A DNA stretch of 64,000 nt from NCBI RefSeq assembly GCF_036227225.1, contig NZ_CP109444.1:6243501-6307500 (forward strand), written 5' to 3'. The position numbers were made by a program, and so were the translations under genes. The stretch is from Streptomyces sp. NBC_01478 (GTDB lineage Bacteria; Actinomycetota; Actinomycetes; Streptomycetales; Streptomycetaceae). Numbering within the stretch: the stretch's first letter is position 1; each line of letters opens with the position of its first letter. The notes below the pieces were generated by a model. The model made no database searches. It was given only the letters and a program-made list of their open reading frames with translations, and was not told where the DNA came from. Below are positions 8,195 to 18,622 of the stretch, one piece after another.

Positions 8195-9084
8195 CGGTGC
8201 GCTCCCAGGACGGAGTACGCGCCCCTGCGGACGACCACGACCCCGACGCCGAGCGTGAGGACCAGCCCCCACACCGGCAGACCGCCGCCCGTCTGGAGGG
8301 CGAAGGTCGCACGGCTCGCGGCCACGGTCGGGATCACGACCACGGCGGCCCATACGGCGACCAGCGCGACGGCGGCACGGGTCACCCCGACGACACCGCC
8401 GAGCGCCAGGGTCGTGGAGGTGAAGGCCAAGCAGGGCAGCAGCCACTGCGCGGCCGTCACACCCGGCACCCCCGTCGCCCAACCGGCCGCCAGCAGCACG
8501 GGCACGACCACCGCGAGCACGGACGCCGTCCGCCGCAGCACCAGATGGAGCCCGGCCCTCGGCACCGAGGCCGTCAGTTCGTACGCCGGGTCGAGCGCCC
8601 GCGACCAGGAGGCCGCGACGCCGAGCACGGGCAGGACCGGGGCGAGCAGCAGCACCAGCGACACCTGACGGGAGCCGGAACCCGTGCCTCCGCCGAGGCC
8701 GAAACCGCCGCCGGCCAGGTCGAGCAGCAGCGCGAGCCCAGTGACGCTCACGATCATGGCCAGCCACGGCACCATCGCGGGCGTCAGCCAGCTCGACAGC
8801 CGTACCGACCGGTGCCGTCGGCGGGGCAGGGGCGCGACGGCGGCCAGTCGGGCTTCGAGGCCGGACCGGACGGCGTCGACGAGCGCCACCACGTCGGGCG
8901 CCCGCGTCACCACGGCCGCCGACAACCGGTCACGGCAGACCCGGCACCCCTCCAGATGGGCCTCTACGGCCCACACCTCGTCGGCGGCGAGATCCGTGCC
9001 GCCGCGCGCGTAACCGTCGATGAGCCGAGGCGACGCGTGCGCCGCGCCCTGCTCGACACCCTCCGCTTTCTTGATCCGCCTCAC
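8191..9084 (-). CDS. Zinc-binding anti-sigma domain fused to multi-pass membrane protein
   Basis: Protein of 297 aa. Residues about 20-55 hold HLEGCRVCRDRL (His43, Cys47, Cys50), the Hx3Cx2C core of ZAS anti-sigma factors. A linker of about 50 residues leads to six predicted membrane helices (from about residue 110) that look like an ABC transporter subunit rather than a one-helix anti-sigma anchor. The GTG start overlaps the ECF sigma stop (GTGA). The likely role is to hold the ECF sigma factor at the membrane and release it according to transporter state (inference). The same polypeptide may be the first permease subunit of the ABC system. Confidence 0.75.
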   Translation of the reverse strand: MRRIKKAEGVEQGAAHASPRLIDGYARGGTDLAADEVWAVEAHLEGCRVCRDRLSAAVVTRAPDVVALVDAVRSGLEARLAAVAPLPRRRHRSVRLSSWLTPAMVPWLAMIVSVTGLALLLDLAGGGFGLGGGTGSGSRQVSLVLLLAPVLPVLGVAASWSRALDPAYELTASVPRAGLHLVLRRTASVLAVVVPVLLAAGWATGVPGVTAAQWLLPCLAFTSTTLALGGVVGVTRAAVALVAVWAAVVVIPTVAASRATFALQTGGGLPVWGLVLTLGVGVVVVRRGAYSVLGAHR

Positions 9085-9668
9085 GTCAGCGCCCTCCGCA
9101 TCGCGATGCGGGCCCGCCGGGCCCGGGTCTTGACCGTGCCCTCGGGCAGCCCGAGCAGGACGGAGGTCTCCCGCACGGACAGCCCGTCGAGGACCATGGC
9201 CTGCAGTACCTGCCTGAGTTCCGGGGCCAGTTGCCGCAGCGCGTCGCCGACGTCCCCGCCGACGGTCGCCGCGAGCGCCTCCTCCTCGGCGGCGGGTGCC
9301 GCGCCGACGGGAGCGGCGGCGGGCGGCGGCTCGGCATGGTGGGCCCGGCGCCGGAAGGCGTCGACGAGGCGGCGCGCCGCGATCGTCCACAGCCACCCGA
9401 GGGCCGTCCCGCCCACCGAGGCCCCCGCGAACGCGCCCGCCGCGCGCCACACCGCCAGGTACGTCTCCTGCATGACCTCGGCGACGATCTGCTCGTCGGC
9501 ACAACGCCGGCGCAGCCGCACGGCCATCCACGGCGCGGTACGCCGGTACAGCTCGTCGAACGCCGCGCGGTCGCCCCTGGCCACCAGCCGGACGAGACGC
9601 TCCTCGTCCAACTCGCCCGCTGCCTCCCTGACTGATCTCACACCGGCTAGACGCCGGGCAAGGGCCAC
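9081..9668 (-). CDS. ECF sigma factor, first gene of sigma/ABC operon
   Basis: Protein of 195 aa. Region 2: FDELYRRTAPWMAVRLRRRC and EVMQETYLAVWR. Region 4: LAPELRQVLQAMVLDGLSVR then LGLPEGTVKTRARRAR. An Ala/Pro-rich linker separates them. The GTG at 9668 is the longest start; a GTG at 9641 would shorten it by 9 residues, and neither has a convincing Shine-Dalgarno site, so the true start is unsettled. It is followed without a gap by the zinc anti-sigma/membrane protein and diverges from the NTF2-like gene 68 bp away. Confidence 0.9.
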   Translation of the reverse strand: MALARRLAGVRSVREAAGELDEERLVRLVARGDRAAFDELYRRTAPWMAVRLRRRCADEQIVAEVMQETYLAVWRAAGAFAGASVGGTALGWLWTIAARRLVDAFRRRAHHAEPPPAAAPVGAAPAAEEEALAATVGGDVGDALRQLAPELRQVLQAMVLDGLSVRETSVLLGLPEGTVKTRARRARIAMRRALT

Positions 9669-9736
9669 CGGTTTTCTCTACGGCGTGAGCCACGTCACAC
9701 GGTTGGTCGCGGCGAGTGCGGGTGTAGAGGCTCGGC

Positions 9737-10132
9737 ATGATGTCCGTCGTGACGCATCAGATATCCCTGGAATCCGAACTCACGGCGTTCATGGGCGAGT
9801 ACGAGCGCGCCAACAACAGCCATGACATCGAGCGGGTCGTGCCGTTCGTCGCCGATGACGCCACGTACTGGTTCTCGGACGGCTCTTATCAGGGCATCGA
9901 GGCGATCCGGTCCGCGATCGAGAAGACGTTCGCGACGATCCTCGACGAGGTGTACGCGATCCGGGAAGTGGAGTGGCCCGTACTCACCGCGGATTTCGCG
10001 GTGTGCCGGTATCGATTTGCCTGGACCGGCGTCATCGACGGTGCATCACGCTCCGGCCAAGGTCGGGGCACGAATGTCATCGCGCGGCGGGACGGCGGCT
10101 GGCGGATGCTGCACGAGCATCTCAGCTCGTGA
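9737..10132 (+). CDS. NTF2-like (SnoaL/DUF4440 type) small protein
   Basis: Protein of 131 aa with the cone-shaped-fold pattern of the family: an N-terminal helix (ELTAFMGEYERANNSHDIE), the VVPFVADDATYWFSDGS strand with acidic residues, a GIEAIRSAIEKTF helix, and C-terminal strands ending GGWRMLHEHLSS. Members bind small ligands or act as isomerases or hydrolases; no function can be named here. It diverges from the ECF sigma gene. Some ECF sigma factors carry a SnoaL-like domain, so a functional link is conceivable but unproved. Confidence 0.75.
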   Translation: MMSVVTHQISLESELTAFMGEYERANNSHDIERVVPFVADDATYWFSDGSYQGIEAIRSAIEKTFATILDEVYAIREVEWPVLTADFAVCRYRFAWTGVIDGASRSGQGRGTNVIARRDGGWRMLHEHLSS

Positions 10133-10135
10133 TCC

Positions 10136-10245
10136 TGGCCGGGTTTGTTGCGGAAGAGGGTGATCGCGGTGGACCGGTCCTCGGCGCAGCCGACGAACCA
10201 GGCGGACTTCGTGAGGTGCAGGACTTTGCCGATGGTCGCGGCCAC
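10136..10245 (-). pseudogene. Relic of a penicillin-binding protein transpeptidase domain
   Basis: The minus strand encodes TKSAWFVGCAEDRSTAITLF followed by RNKPGQ, closely resembling the segment after the KTG motif in class A PBPs (SAWFVGYTP... then VALFR). No full gene surrounds it: the frame breaks on both sides and no KTG precedes it. It reads as a decayed fragment. The plus-strand flank 10246-10619 also has scraps of reading frame (for example VDQGVDGTLSTSYGRWKSF) that I cannot place. Confidence 0.5.
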
Positions 10246-10619
10246 CCCCGGACTGAACGCGGCGCGTGCGTGCGGGTGTTTGGAGGCCGGTGACCCGCTT
10301 GCCGTGCCGGAGCAAGGTCACCAACGCGCCCTGCATGTCCGGGAATTCGGGAGGCGTCTTCACCGACCAGCGGGTGGGGCGGGCGCCCCGCTGGCCGTCG
10401 ATCAGGGCGTCGACGGCACCCTCAGTACCTCCTACGGCCGCTGGAAGAGCTTCGCGTTCGTCGAGAACGGCACGGCGCCGACGGCCGCGGTCACCCAGGG
10501 ACTGGACGGCCTCGCGGCGACGGTGGAGGGCTGCTGGTAGCAACGGCCCTCCAACCGCGGGCACATCCGTGGAGTCCCCGCGGGAGGGGGAACTCGAGTG
10601 AGGGCGGGTGCCGGTGTGC
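10246..10619. other. Non-coding or decayed stretch, no intact gene
   Basis: This 374-bp stretch lies between the PBP relic and the SDR gene. It holds only short frames without a good start and ribosome site. A plus-strand frame ending at 10540 has protein-like composition, but I recognise no family. I take it as decayed sequence. Confidence 0.4.
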
Positions 10620-11399
10620 TCACCAGGTGGGGATGAAGCCTCCGTCCACGGTGATGTCGGCGCCGGTGACGTTCGCCGTCCGGTCCGCGGACAGGAGCAG
10701 GACGACGTCGGCGATCTCGGCGGGCCGGGAGAAACGGCCGGTCACCGTGGTCCGCGCGGCGTTGTCGATGACGTCCTGGGGTTTCATGCCGGTCGCCTCG
10801 GAGACCGTCGCGGCGACGCCGCCCTCCCCCAGCCAGAGATCGGTCTCGACCGGCCCCGGGCTGACGGTGTTGACCCGGATCCCCTTCGGGCCGACCTCCT
10901 TGGACAGGGCCTTGGAGAAGCCCGCGAGGGCCGCCTTCGAGGCGCTGTAGTCGATGACCGCCGGGTCGGGGAGCGCCGCGTTGACCGAGCAGATGCTCAC
11001 GATCGAGCCCCGTCCCCGGGCCAGCATCACCGGCAGGGCGCTGCGGGTCGTACGGACGGCCGCCATCAGGTTGAGGTTCAGGGTGGTGAGCCACTCCTCG
11101 TCGGTGACCGAGAGGAACCCTCCGGTACGGGCCGGAGCCGTGCCCACGTTGTTGACGAGGATGTCGATCCGGTCGCCCGCCGCCTCGATGAGCCGCGCGG
11201 GCCCCGACGCGTCGCCCAGATCGACCGGTACGACCCGCACGCTCCCCGTCGCGGCCAGTTCCTCCAGCCCGGCCGAGGAGTGCCGGGCCCCGGCATGGAC
11301 CGTGACCCCCTCCGCGACCAGCGCCCGTACGACCGCCAGCCCGATCCCCCTGCTGGCACCGGTGACCACGGCCACCTGTCCGTTCAGTCCGAGATCCAT
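10620..11399 (-). CDS. SDR family NAD(P)-dependent oxidoreductase
   Basis: Protein of 259 aa. The Rossmann motif is TGASRGIG (about residues 13-20), then NNVG in DILVNNVGTAP, the catalytic Ser in IVSICSVNAAL, and YSASK (YxxxK) as the active-site Tyr/Lys. The C-terminal pattern SPGPVETDLW and ITVDGGFIPTW is typical of classical SDRs similar to 3-oxoacyl-ACP reductases. The ATG at 11399 has GAGGAGG 8 bases upstream. The substrate cannot be predicted; it appears to be a single-gene unit. Confidence 0.9.
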   Translation of the reverse strand: MDLGLNGQVAVVTGASRGIGLAVVRALVAEGVTVHAGARHSSAGLEELAATGSVRVVPVDLGDASGPARLIEAAGDRIDILVNNVGTAPARTGGFLSVTDEEWLTTLNLNLMAAVRTTRSALPVMLARGRGSIVSICSVNAALPDPAVIDYSASKAALAGFSKALSKEVGPKGIRVNTVSPGPVETDLWLGEGGVAATVSEATGMKPQDVIDNAARTTVTGRFSRPAEIADVVLLLSADRTANVTGADITVDGGFIPTW

Positions 11400-11457
11400 C
11401 CTGAGTCCTCCTCGTGTCGATACGAGCATGCGCCCACCGCGCCATGAACGTCACCGC

Positions 11458-11769
11458 TTACTTGCCGAGCAGGTAGATGCCCACGGCGATCGCGCCGCTC
11501 CCGCCGAGGATGTGCACGAATCCGAACATTCTGAAGTTCGACACCCCGGCCGGGGGACCGCCGTGGATGCGCGGCGACTTGTTCCGCCGCGTGCTCGTCG
11601 CCTTCGCGTGGAGGAGGGACGCCAGCCCCTTGTAGTCGGTGACGACGACGATCCCTCCGCACATCAGGGCGACACCCACGAAGACGAAGAGGACGGCACC
11701 GGCCGTGCTGGGCGGGGCACTTGGCGGAGCCGAGCCGACGAGATCGGCGAGAGTCGTCACGGCGACCAT
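11458..11769 (-). CDS. Small two-helix membrane protein
   Basis: Protein of 103 aa. One hydrophobic helix (AVLFVFVGVALMCGGIVVVT) is followed by a basic loop with a KATSTRRNKSPRIHG segment, and a second helix (about 78-101) ends at the C-terminus. The ATG at 11769 is the best start, although its ribosome site is weak. I do not recognise the family. It stands 59 bp upstream of the SDR gene on the same strand and may be co-transcribed with it. Confidence 0.6.
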   Translation of the reverse strand: MVAVTTLADLVGSAPPSAPPSTAGAVLFVFVGVALMCGGIVVVTDYKGLASLLHAKATSTRRNKSPRIHGGPPAGVSNFRMFGFVHILGGSGAIAVGIYLLGK

Positions 11770-11834
11770 CGTGGGGTGGCGCGCCGGAGCGGTCAACGGG
11801 AGGACCCGGGCCGGGCCGACATCGGACGCGATCT

Positions 11835-12725
11835 TTACGCCCGCTCGGGCGCGGCGCGTTGTGCCGGTCGCGGTGCCGTCATGTCCAGCAGGAGCACGGC
11901 GTCGTGGTCGGGGCTGCCGGGTTCGGCGGTGTAGACGCCGATGCGCTGGCCGGGGGTGCCCTCGATGTGCAGGGACTGGGAGGTGAGGGTGAGCGTGCCG
12001 ACCCGGGGGTGGTGGAAGGTCTTCCGGGCCGGTTTGCGGCCGGTGACTTCGTAGCGCTCCCACAGTCCGGCGAAGTCGGGGCTCTTGAGGAGGAGTTCGC
12101 CGACGAGGTTGGTGAGGTCGGGGGCGTCGGGGGCCGTGCCGGCGATGGCTCGCAGGCGGGCGACGCAGGTGGCGATCTGCCGTTCCCAGTCCGCGAACAG
12201 GTCGCGGGCCGTGGGGTGCAGGAAGAAGTAGCGGGCCAGGTTGCGCTGCTTGACCGGCCAGTCGTCCAGGCCCGCGTAGAGGGCGAGGCCGCCGGGGTTC
12301 CAGGCCAATAGGTCCAGGCTGCGGCTGATGACGTACGCCGGGTTCGGGCGGAGCGATTCCAGCAGCAGGTGGAGGTGGGGGCGTACGACGCGGCTGGGCG
12401 CGGGCGGCGGTTCCGGGACGTAGCGGGCGGCCCGGGCGGCGAGTTCGCGCAGGTGCTGGTGCTGCTGGTCGTCCATGTGCAGGGCGCGGGCGAGCGAGTC
12501 GAGGACGGCGGGGCTGGGGCGGGTCTCCTTGCCGCGTTCCAGGCGCACGTAGTAGTCGATGCTGATGCCGGCGAGGGTGGCCAGCTCCTCGCGGCGCAGC
12601 CCGGGGGTGCGGCGGATACCGGCGCCGACGGTGAGGCCGACGTGGTCGGGGCGGGTCTGGGTGCGGCGGGCGCGCAGATAGCGGCCCAGCTCGGCGCCCT
12701 CGCTGTGCGCGCTCTCGGTTGCCAT
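11835..12725 (-). CDS. XRE-type HTH regulator with MmyB-like ligand domain
   Basis: Protein of 296 aa. The N-terminal HTH includes LGRYLRARRTQTRPDHVGL and RTPGLRREELATLAGISIDY (about residues 35-55), then YYVRLERGKETRPSPAVL. The rest matches the MmyB-like PAS-type ligand-binding domain, with PAYVISRSLDLLAWNPGGLA and TLTSQSLHIEGTPGQRIGVY. Such proteins often control a neighbouring oxidoreductase gene. The divergent aldo-keto reductase, 237 bp away, is the obvious candidate target (inference). The ATG at 12725 starts the conserved protein. Confidence 0.88.
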   Translation of the reverse strand: MATESAHSEGAELGRYLRARRTQTRPDHVGLTVGAGIRRTPGLRREELATLAGISIDYYVRLERGKETRPSPAVLDSLARALHMDDQQHQHLRELAARAARYVPEPPPAPSRVVRPHLHLLLESLRPNPAYVISRSLDLLAWNPGGLALYAGLDDWPVKQRNLARYFFLHPTARDLFADWERQIATCVARLRAIAGTAPDAPDLTNLVGELLLKSPDFAGLWERYEVTGRKPARKTFHHPRVGTLTLTSQSLHIEGTPGQRIGVYTAEPGSPDHDAVLLLDMTAPRPAQRAAPERA

Positions 12726-12833
12726 GTCCCCAGTCTCGCCCGCTCCCCGCCCGCCGCGCAGGTGGGAGGGGGGCCCTGTCGTTACCCCTGAAGAGCCCGC
12801 CCTGCCACACCGTCGCGATCCGGGCGAAGGTGA

Positions 12834-15014
<2,181 letters not shown>

Positions 15015-15404
15015 ACTCCCGGTGCGGCGCACTTGAGGCGCGGACACGCCGGAGTAAAGAATTCCAGACAGTTTCACGTGTGAGTGAACCGGCCCGCAGT
15101 CAATAATACTGCGGACAGTGCGGCTCGGGGATATTCCGAGCGCTGCGCCGACCGCCCCCTTTCCGTCGCCCCGCCAGGCACGGAATGCCGTAATACGGCG
15201 GCTCTGCCGGGCCGGGTGGTCGCTCCTGGCGAGAATTGTGGTTGTGCAACCACCCGGCCCATTAAGCATTTCTATGTATTTCGCGGGGCCCTTGCGGAAA
15301 ATATCGATCGGCACACTCCTCGGTAATATGCCAACGCCAGAAACGGGCGATTCTGTGCGACCGGGAACCGCCAAGACCATCCGCTAAAAGGAGTTGGCCC
15401 CTCG
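15015..15404. promoter_or_regulatory. Structured low-GC leader upstream of ice-binding-like gene
   Basis: This 390-bp gene-free stretch has lower GC than its surroundings and several inverted repeats. ccgcagt/actgcgg lies at 15094-15114. A 12-bp perfect pair lies at 15209-15220 and 15249-15260, and a 16-bp palindrome gtggttgtgcaaccac at 15238-15253 overlaps its inner side. The Shine-Dalgarno aaaggag is at about 15387-15393, 11 bases before the ATG. It must contain the promoter; operators or an RNA switch are possible. Confidence 0.5.
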
Positions 15405-16634
15405 ATGACGCTGAATATCCCTGAAGTGCCGCAACGGCGCACCTTGTCGGTGTGGATCGCGGCGGTGACGGCCGTGGTGATCGCCGCCGTCGTGCTCGCG
15501 ATGACGCCGACCAGCGCGAGCGCCGTCGCCACGCCCGTGCCTCTGGGAACGGCCACCAGCTTCGCCGTGCTGGCCGGTTCCCAGGTCACCAACACCGGGC
15601 CGTCGTTGATCACCGGTGATCTAGGAGTGTCGCCGGGAACGGCCATCACCGGATTTCCGCCCGGCACGGTGAACGGGGCCATGCACGCTGCGGACGCGGT
15701 GGCGCTCCAGGCCAAGAGCGACCTGGTCACGGGGTACAACAACGCCGCCGGACAGGCGCCGGACGTCACCTACCCCACCGCTCCCGACCCCGTGGAGCTC
15801 GGCGGCAGGACGCTGAATCCGGGCGTCTACAAGGCACCCATCTCCGCGGGTATCACCGGCACGCTCACGCTCGACGCGCACGGCAACCCCAACGCCGTAT
15901 GGGTCTTCCAGATCGGTTCGACCCTGACGACGGCATCCGGCAGCCACGTGTCGCTCGTCAACGGCGCCTCGCCGTGCAACGTGTACTGGCAGATCGGCAG
16001 TTCGGCCACGCTCGGCACCAACTCCACCTTCGTGGGCACGATCATGGCCCAGGAGTCGATCACCGTCACGACGGGAACGACCATCGCCGGCCGGGCACTG
16101 GCCCGTACCGGCGCCGTGACGCTGGACAACAACACGATCGACCGCGGTACGTGCGCCCCCGGCGGAACCACCGGTGGTCTGATCACGGGCGGCGTCGTCG
16201 CCGGTGCCACGTCGGGCGGCGCCACGACGGGCACGACGGGCACGACGGGCAGCACCACGGTCGGCGTCCTCGGCGGCGTGCCGACGGGCGGCGGAACCGG
16301 CGGCCTTGTCGGCGGTGTCCTGACGTCGGGCGGAACCACCGGCGGCGTGCTGGGCGGTGTCATCGCGGGCGCCACCACGAGCGGTACGACGGGCGGCACG
16401 AGTGGTGCCACTAGTGGCACCACAAGCGGCACCACGGGCGGTACGAACGGTGGTGCGACAGGCGGCTCGACCGGTGGCTCGACCGGTGGAAACGGCCACC
16501 ACGACCACAAGCCCAGCGACCACGATCACGGCGGGAAGCCCGAAGAGCACGGCGGCTATGGCGACAATGGCGGGCATCAAGGCAAGCCCGACAAGCCCCA
16601 CAAGCCCGAGGGCTACGGCAGGAAAGCCGCCTAG
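15405..16634 (+). CDS. Secreted ice-binding-like (DUF3494) protein with repeat-rich tail
   Basis: Protein of 409 aa. A signal peptide (hydrophobic core about 18-36, cleavage near ASAVA) leads into a DUF3494 beta-helix domain at about 45-245: LGTATSFAVLAGSQVTNTGP, the LNPGVYK motif, and VWVFQIGSTL. This fold is known from ice-binding/antifreeze proteins, but many soil actinobacteria carry it and the role may be adhesion. The tail is a 200-residue low-complexity Gly/Thr region (TTG, GTT and STGG repeats) ending in a His/Asp/Lys-rich segment (HHDHKPSDHDHGGKP) that could bind metal or cell wall. There is no LPXTG anchor. Confidence 0.88.
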   Translation: MTLNIPEVPQRRTLSVWIAAVTAVVIAAVVLAMTPTSASAVATPVPLGTATSFAVLAGSQVTNTGPSLITGDLGVSPGTAITGFPPGTVNGAMHAADAVALQAKSDLVTGYNNAAGQAPDVTYPTAPDPVELGGRTLNPGVYKAPISAGITGTLTLDAHGNPNAVWVFQIGSTLTTASGSHVSLVNGASPCNVYWQIGSSATLGTNSTFVGTIMAQESITVTTGTTIAGRALARTGAVTLDNNTIDRGTCAPGGTTGGLITGGVVAGATSGGATTGTTGTTGSTTVGVLGGVPTGGGTGGLVGGVLTSGGTTGGVLGGVIAGATTSGTTGGTSGATSGTTSGTTGGTNGGATGGSTGGSTGGNGHHDHKPSDHDHGGKPEEHGGYGDNGGHQGKPDKPHKPEGYGRKAA

Positions 16635-16658
16635 TTCCCCTTGAGCCGGCAGGACGAG

Positions 16659-16697
16659 CGGCGCGCGACGGATCGTGAGCGAATCCGTCGCGCGCCG
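16659..16697. terminator. Perfect 15-bp stem hairpin after ice-binding gene
   Basis: Arms cggcgcgcgacggat (16659-16673) and its exact reverse complement (16683-16697) flank a 9-base loop, 25 bases past the stop. It separates this gene from the DUF5819/HTTM operon. Confidence 0.75.
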
Positions 16698-16720
16698 TTG
16701 GCGCGATCTCAGGAGACACA

Positions 16721-17494
16721 GTGAGAGAAGCCAGGATGGAAAGCCCGGGTGGGGCCGTGCCGGGCGGCATCGAAACGGCGGCCGTCGACGAACCGGACCG
16801 GAGCGGGGACCGGGACCGGGGCGGGACAACCCTTCCGCGCCAAGGGCCTTCAAAGCCTTTCCCGAACCCCCTGAAGGCGGCCGTCCTTCTGAAGGCGGGT
16901 ACCAACGCCGCCGTGGCCCTGTGCCTGGCGACAGCCCTGGTCCACGTTCTCCTGGTGTTTCTGCACGTGGCACCCCCGAACCCCCTCTCCCGGCAGTACA
17001 GCCGGCAGGTCAACGCCTGGGTCTTCCCCCTCTTCGAGCAGAACTGGCGGCTCTTCGCCCCGGATCCGGAGTCGGTCAACCGGCAGATCTCGGCAAGGAC
17101 GATGCACACCACCCCGGACGGCAGGGTGCGGGTGAGCGGCTGGTTCGACCTGAGCGGTGTCGACGACTCGGCCGTGAAGCACGACGTCTTCCCGAGTCAC
17201 ACCGCGCAGAACATGCTGCGGCGGGCGTGGAGTTCGTACCTCGAAACCCATGGCGGTGACGACCGGCCTCGCACGGAGCGGGCGCTGATGATGCAGAAGT
17301 ACCTGACCGACATCGCGGCGGACCGCATCAAAGACCAACGCGGCGGCACCTTCGAGTCCGTCCAACTGCGGGTGATCACCCTGCCCATCGCCGCACCCGC
17401 CGAGGGGCCCGGCCCCGACTCGTCCGCTGCCGCGCCGAACCCTGTCGAAACGCGCTGTCTGCCCTGGTGGAAGGTGACCTCCCGTGGAAACTGA
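16721..17494 (+). CDS. DUF5819 family protein
   Basis: Protein of 257 aa from a GTG with AGGAG 6 bases upstream. A disordered N-terminus of about 60 residues precedes one membrane helix (about 65-85). A soluble domain follows with QVNAWVFPLFEQNWRLFAPD, the hallmark of DUF5819, and SARTMHTTPDGRVRVSGWFD. It overlaps the HTTM gene by 11 bases. DUF5819 and HTTM genes are commonly paired in Streptomyces; the HTTM family is related to vitamin K-dependent carboxylase membrane domains, and the DUF5819 partner is presumed accessory. The biochemical role is not established. Confidence 0.85.
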   Translation: MREARMESPGGAVPGGIETAAVDEPDRSGDRDRGGTTLPRQGPSKPFPNPLKAAVLLKAGTNAAVALCLATALVHVLLVFLHVAPPNPLSRQYSRQVNAWVFPLFEQNWRLFAPDPESVNRQISARTMHTTPDGRVRVSGWFDLSGVDDSAVKHDVFPSHTAQNMLRRAWSSYLETHGGDDRPRTERALMMQKYLTDIAADRIKDQRGGTFESVQLRVITLPIAAPAEGPGPDSSAAAPNPVETRCLPWWKVTSRGN

Positions 17495-18575
17495 GCAGGC
17501 ACCCGCTCCGCGCCGCGTAGCGGAGAAGACCGGTGCGTTTCTCACCGTCCTGACCGAGCGGCCGGTCTCCCTCTACGCCGCGGCCGTTCTGCGCATCGGC
17601 TACGGGTTCCTCTACCTCGTCTTCCTCCTGCGGGAGTTTCCGCACCGCGACGAGATCTGGGGACCCGGGTCACCCTGGACGCCCGAGCTGGCCAGGCAAC
17701 TGTTCGGCCAGACAGGGTGGTTGAGCATCCTCACGCTGTCCGACAGCCGGCCGTACTTCGAGACCTGCTACGCGCTGGCCGTCGTCACGTCCGCGCTGTT
17801 CATGCTGGGCTGGCGGACGAGAGCGGTGTCCGTGCTGTTCGCGGTCGTGGTGGCGTCGTTCCACGCCAGGGCGATCTTCATGACCGACGGAGGAGACAAC
17901 CTCATCCTCCTCATGGCCCTGTACCTCGTCTTCACGGCCTGCGGCCGGCACTGGTCCCTGGACGCGCGCAGAACCCGTCTCCACGGCTCCACGGAGAAGA
18001 CGGCGAGGAGTTCGGCGGGCCCGGCTGCCGACGGACTCCGGCACCAACTCGGCTCGTCCCGCCGGACCTTGACGGCCGTGCTGCACAACTGCGGCATGTT
18101 CGTCATCGCGGCCCAGGTCTGTTTCCTCTACGGGTCCGCGGGCCTCTACAAGGTGCAGGGCGCCTCCTGGGGCAACGGGACCGCCCTCCACTACGTCCTG
18201 AACCTCGACCTGTTCCGGCCCTGGCCCGAGCTCTCCCTGATGGTGGACGAGCACGACGTGCTGATCGCCGTCGCCTGCTATCTGACGGTGCTGTTGCAGG
18301 TCGCCTTCCCGTTCGTCCTGTTCGGACGGTTCAAGTACCCGGTTCTGACCATGCTGTTCGGCATGCACCTGGGCATCGCCGTCCTCATGGGGCTGCCGCT
18401 CTTCTCCGGCGCGATGATCATCGCGGACGCGGTGTTCCTGCCGGACCGCTTCTACCGGTCGCTGGGGCGCCTGTGGCCGCGCGCGAGCAGGCGGCCGGAC
18501 GCCTGGAAGAAGGTGGCTCCGCCGAGCGGAGAACCGGCACTCGTGCCGTCGCAGTCCGCACCGTCGATCCACTGA
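17484..18575 (+). CDS. HTTM domain integral membrane protein
   Basis: Protein of 363 aa with several membrane helices and the HTTM motif pattern: RPVSLYAAAVLRIGYGFLYL, the acidic FREFPHRDEIWGP-type loop, CYALAVVTSALFMLGWRTR, and SAGLYKVQGASWGNGTALHY. It is homologous to the membrane half of vitamin K-dependent gamma-glutamyl carboxylases but lacks their large C-terminal part. It is translationally coupled to the DUF5819 gene. The start is GTG at 17484. Substrate and reaction are unknown for the bacterial HTTM proteins. Confidence 0.87.
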   Translation: METEQAPAPRRVAEKTGAFLTVLTERPVSLYAAAVLRIGYGFLYLVFLLREFPHRDEIWGPGSPWTPELARQLFGQTGWLSILTLSDSRPYFETCYALAVVTSALFMLGWRTRAVSVLFAVVVASFHARAIFMTDGGDNLILLMALYLVFTACGRHWSLDARRTRLHGSTEKTARSSAGPAADGLRHQLGSSRRTLTAVLHNCGMFVIAAQVCFLYGSAGLYKVQGASWGNGTALHYVLNLDLFRPWPELSLMVDEHDVLIAVACYLTVLLQVAFPFVLFGRFKYPVLTMLFGMHLGIAVLMGLPLFSGAMIIADAVFLPDRFYRSLGRLWPRASRRPDAWKKVAPPSGEPALVPSQSAPSIH

Positions 18576-18583
18576 GGCCCGGC

Positions 18584-18622
18584 CACTGACCTGGGCGCCA
18601 CCCGGGGCCGTCCCGGTCAGTG
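18584..18622. terminator. Possible terminator between convergent genes
   Basis: Arms cactgacc (18584-18591) and ggtcagtg (18615-18622) enclose a GC-rich loop that can pair further. It sits between the HTTM gene and the CsbD-like gene and includes the latter's stop codon. Only 8 bp, so weak evidence. Confidence 0.4.

Noticed and set aside
16180..16490. Short repeated units suggesting a CRISPR array or satellite
   Set aside because: The repeats are codons for Gly/Thr within an intact secreted protein. No spacer-repeat pattern or cas genes.
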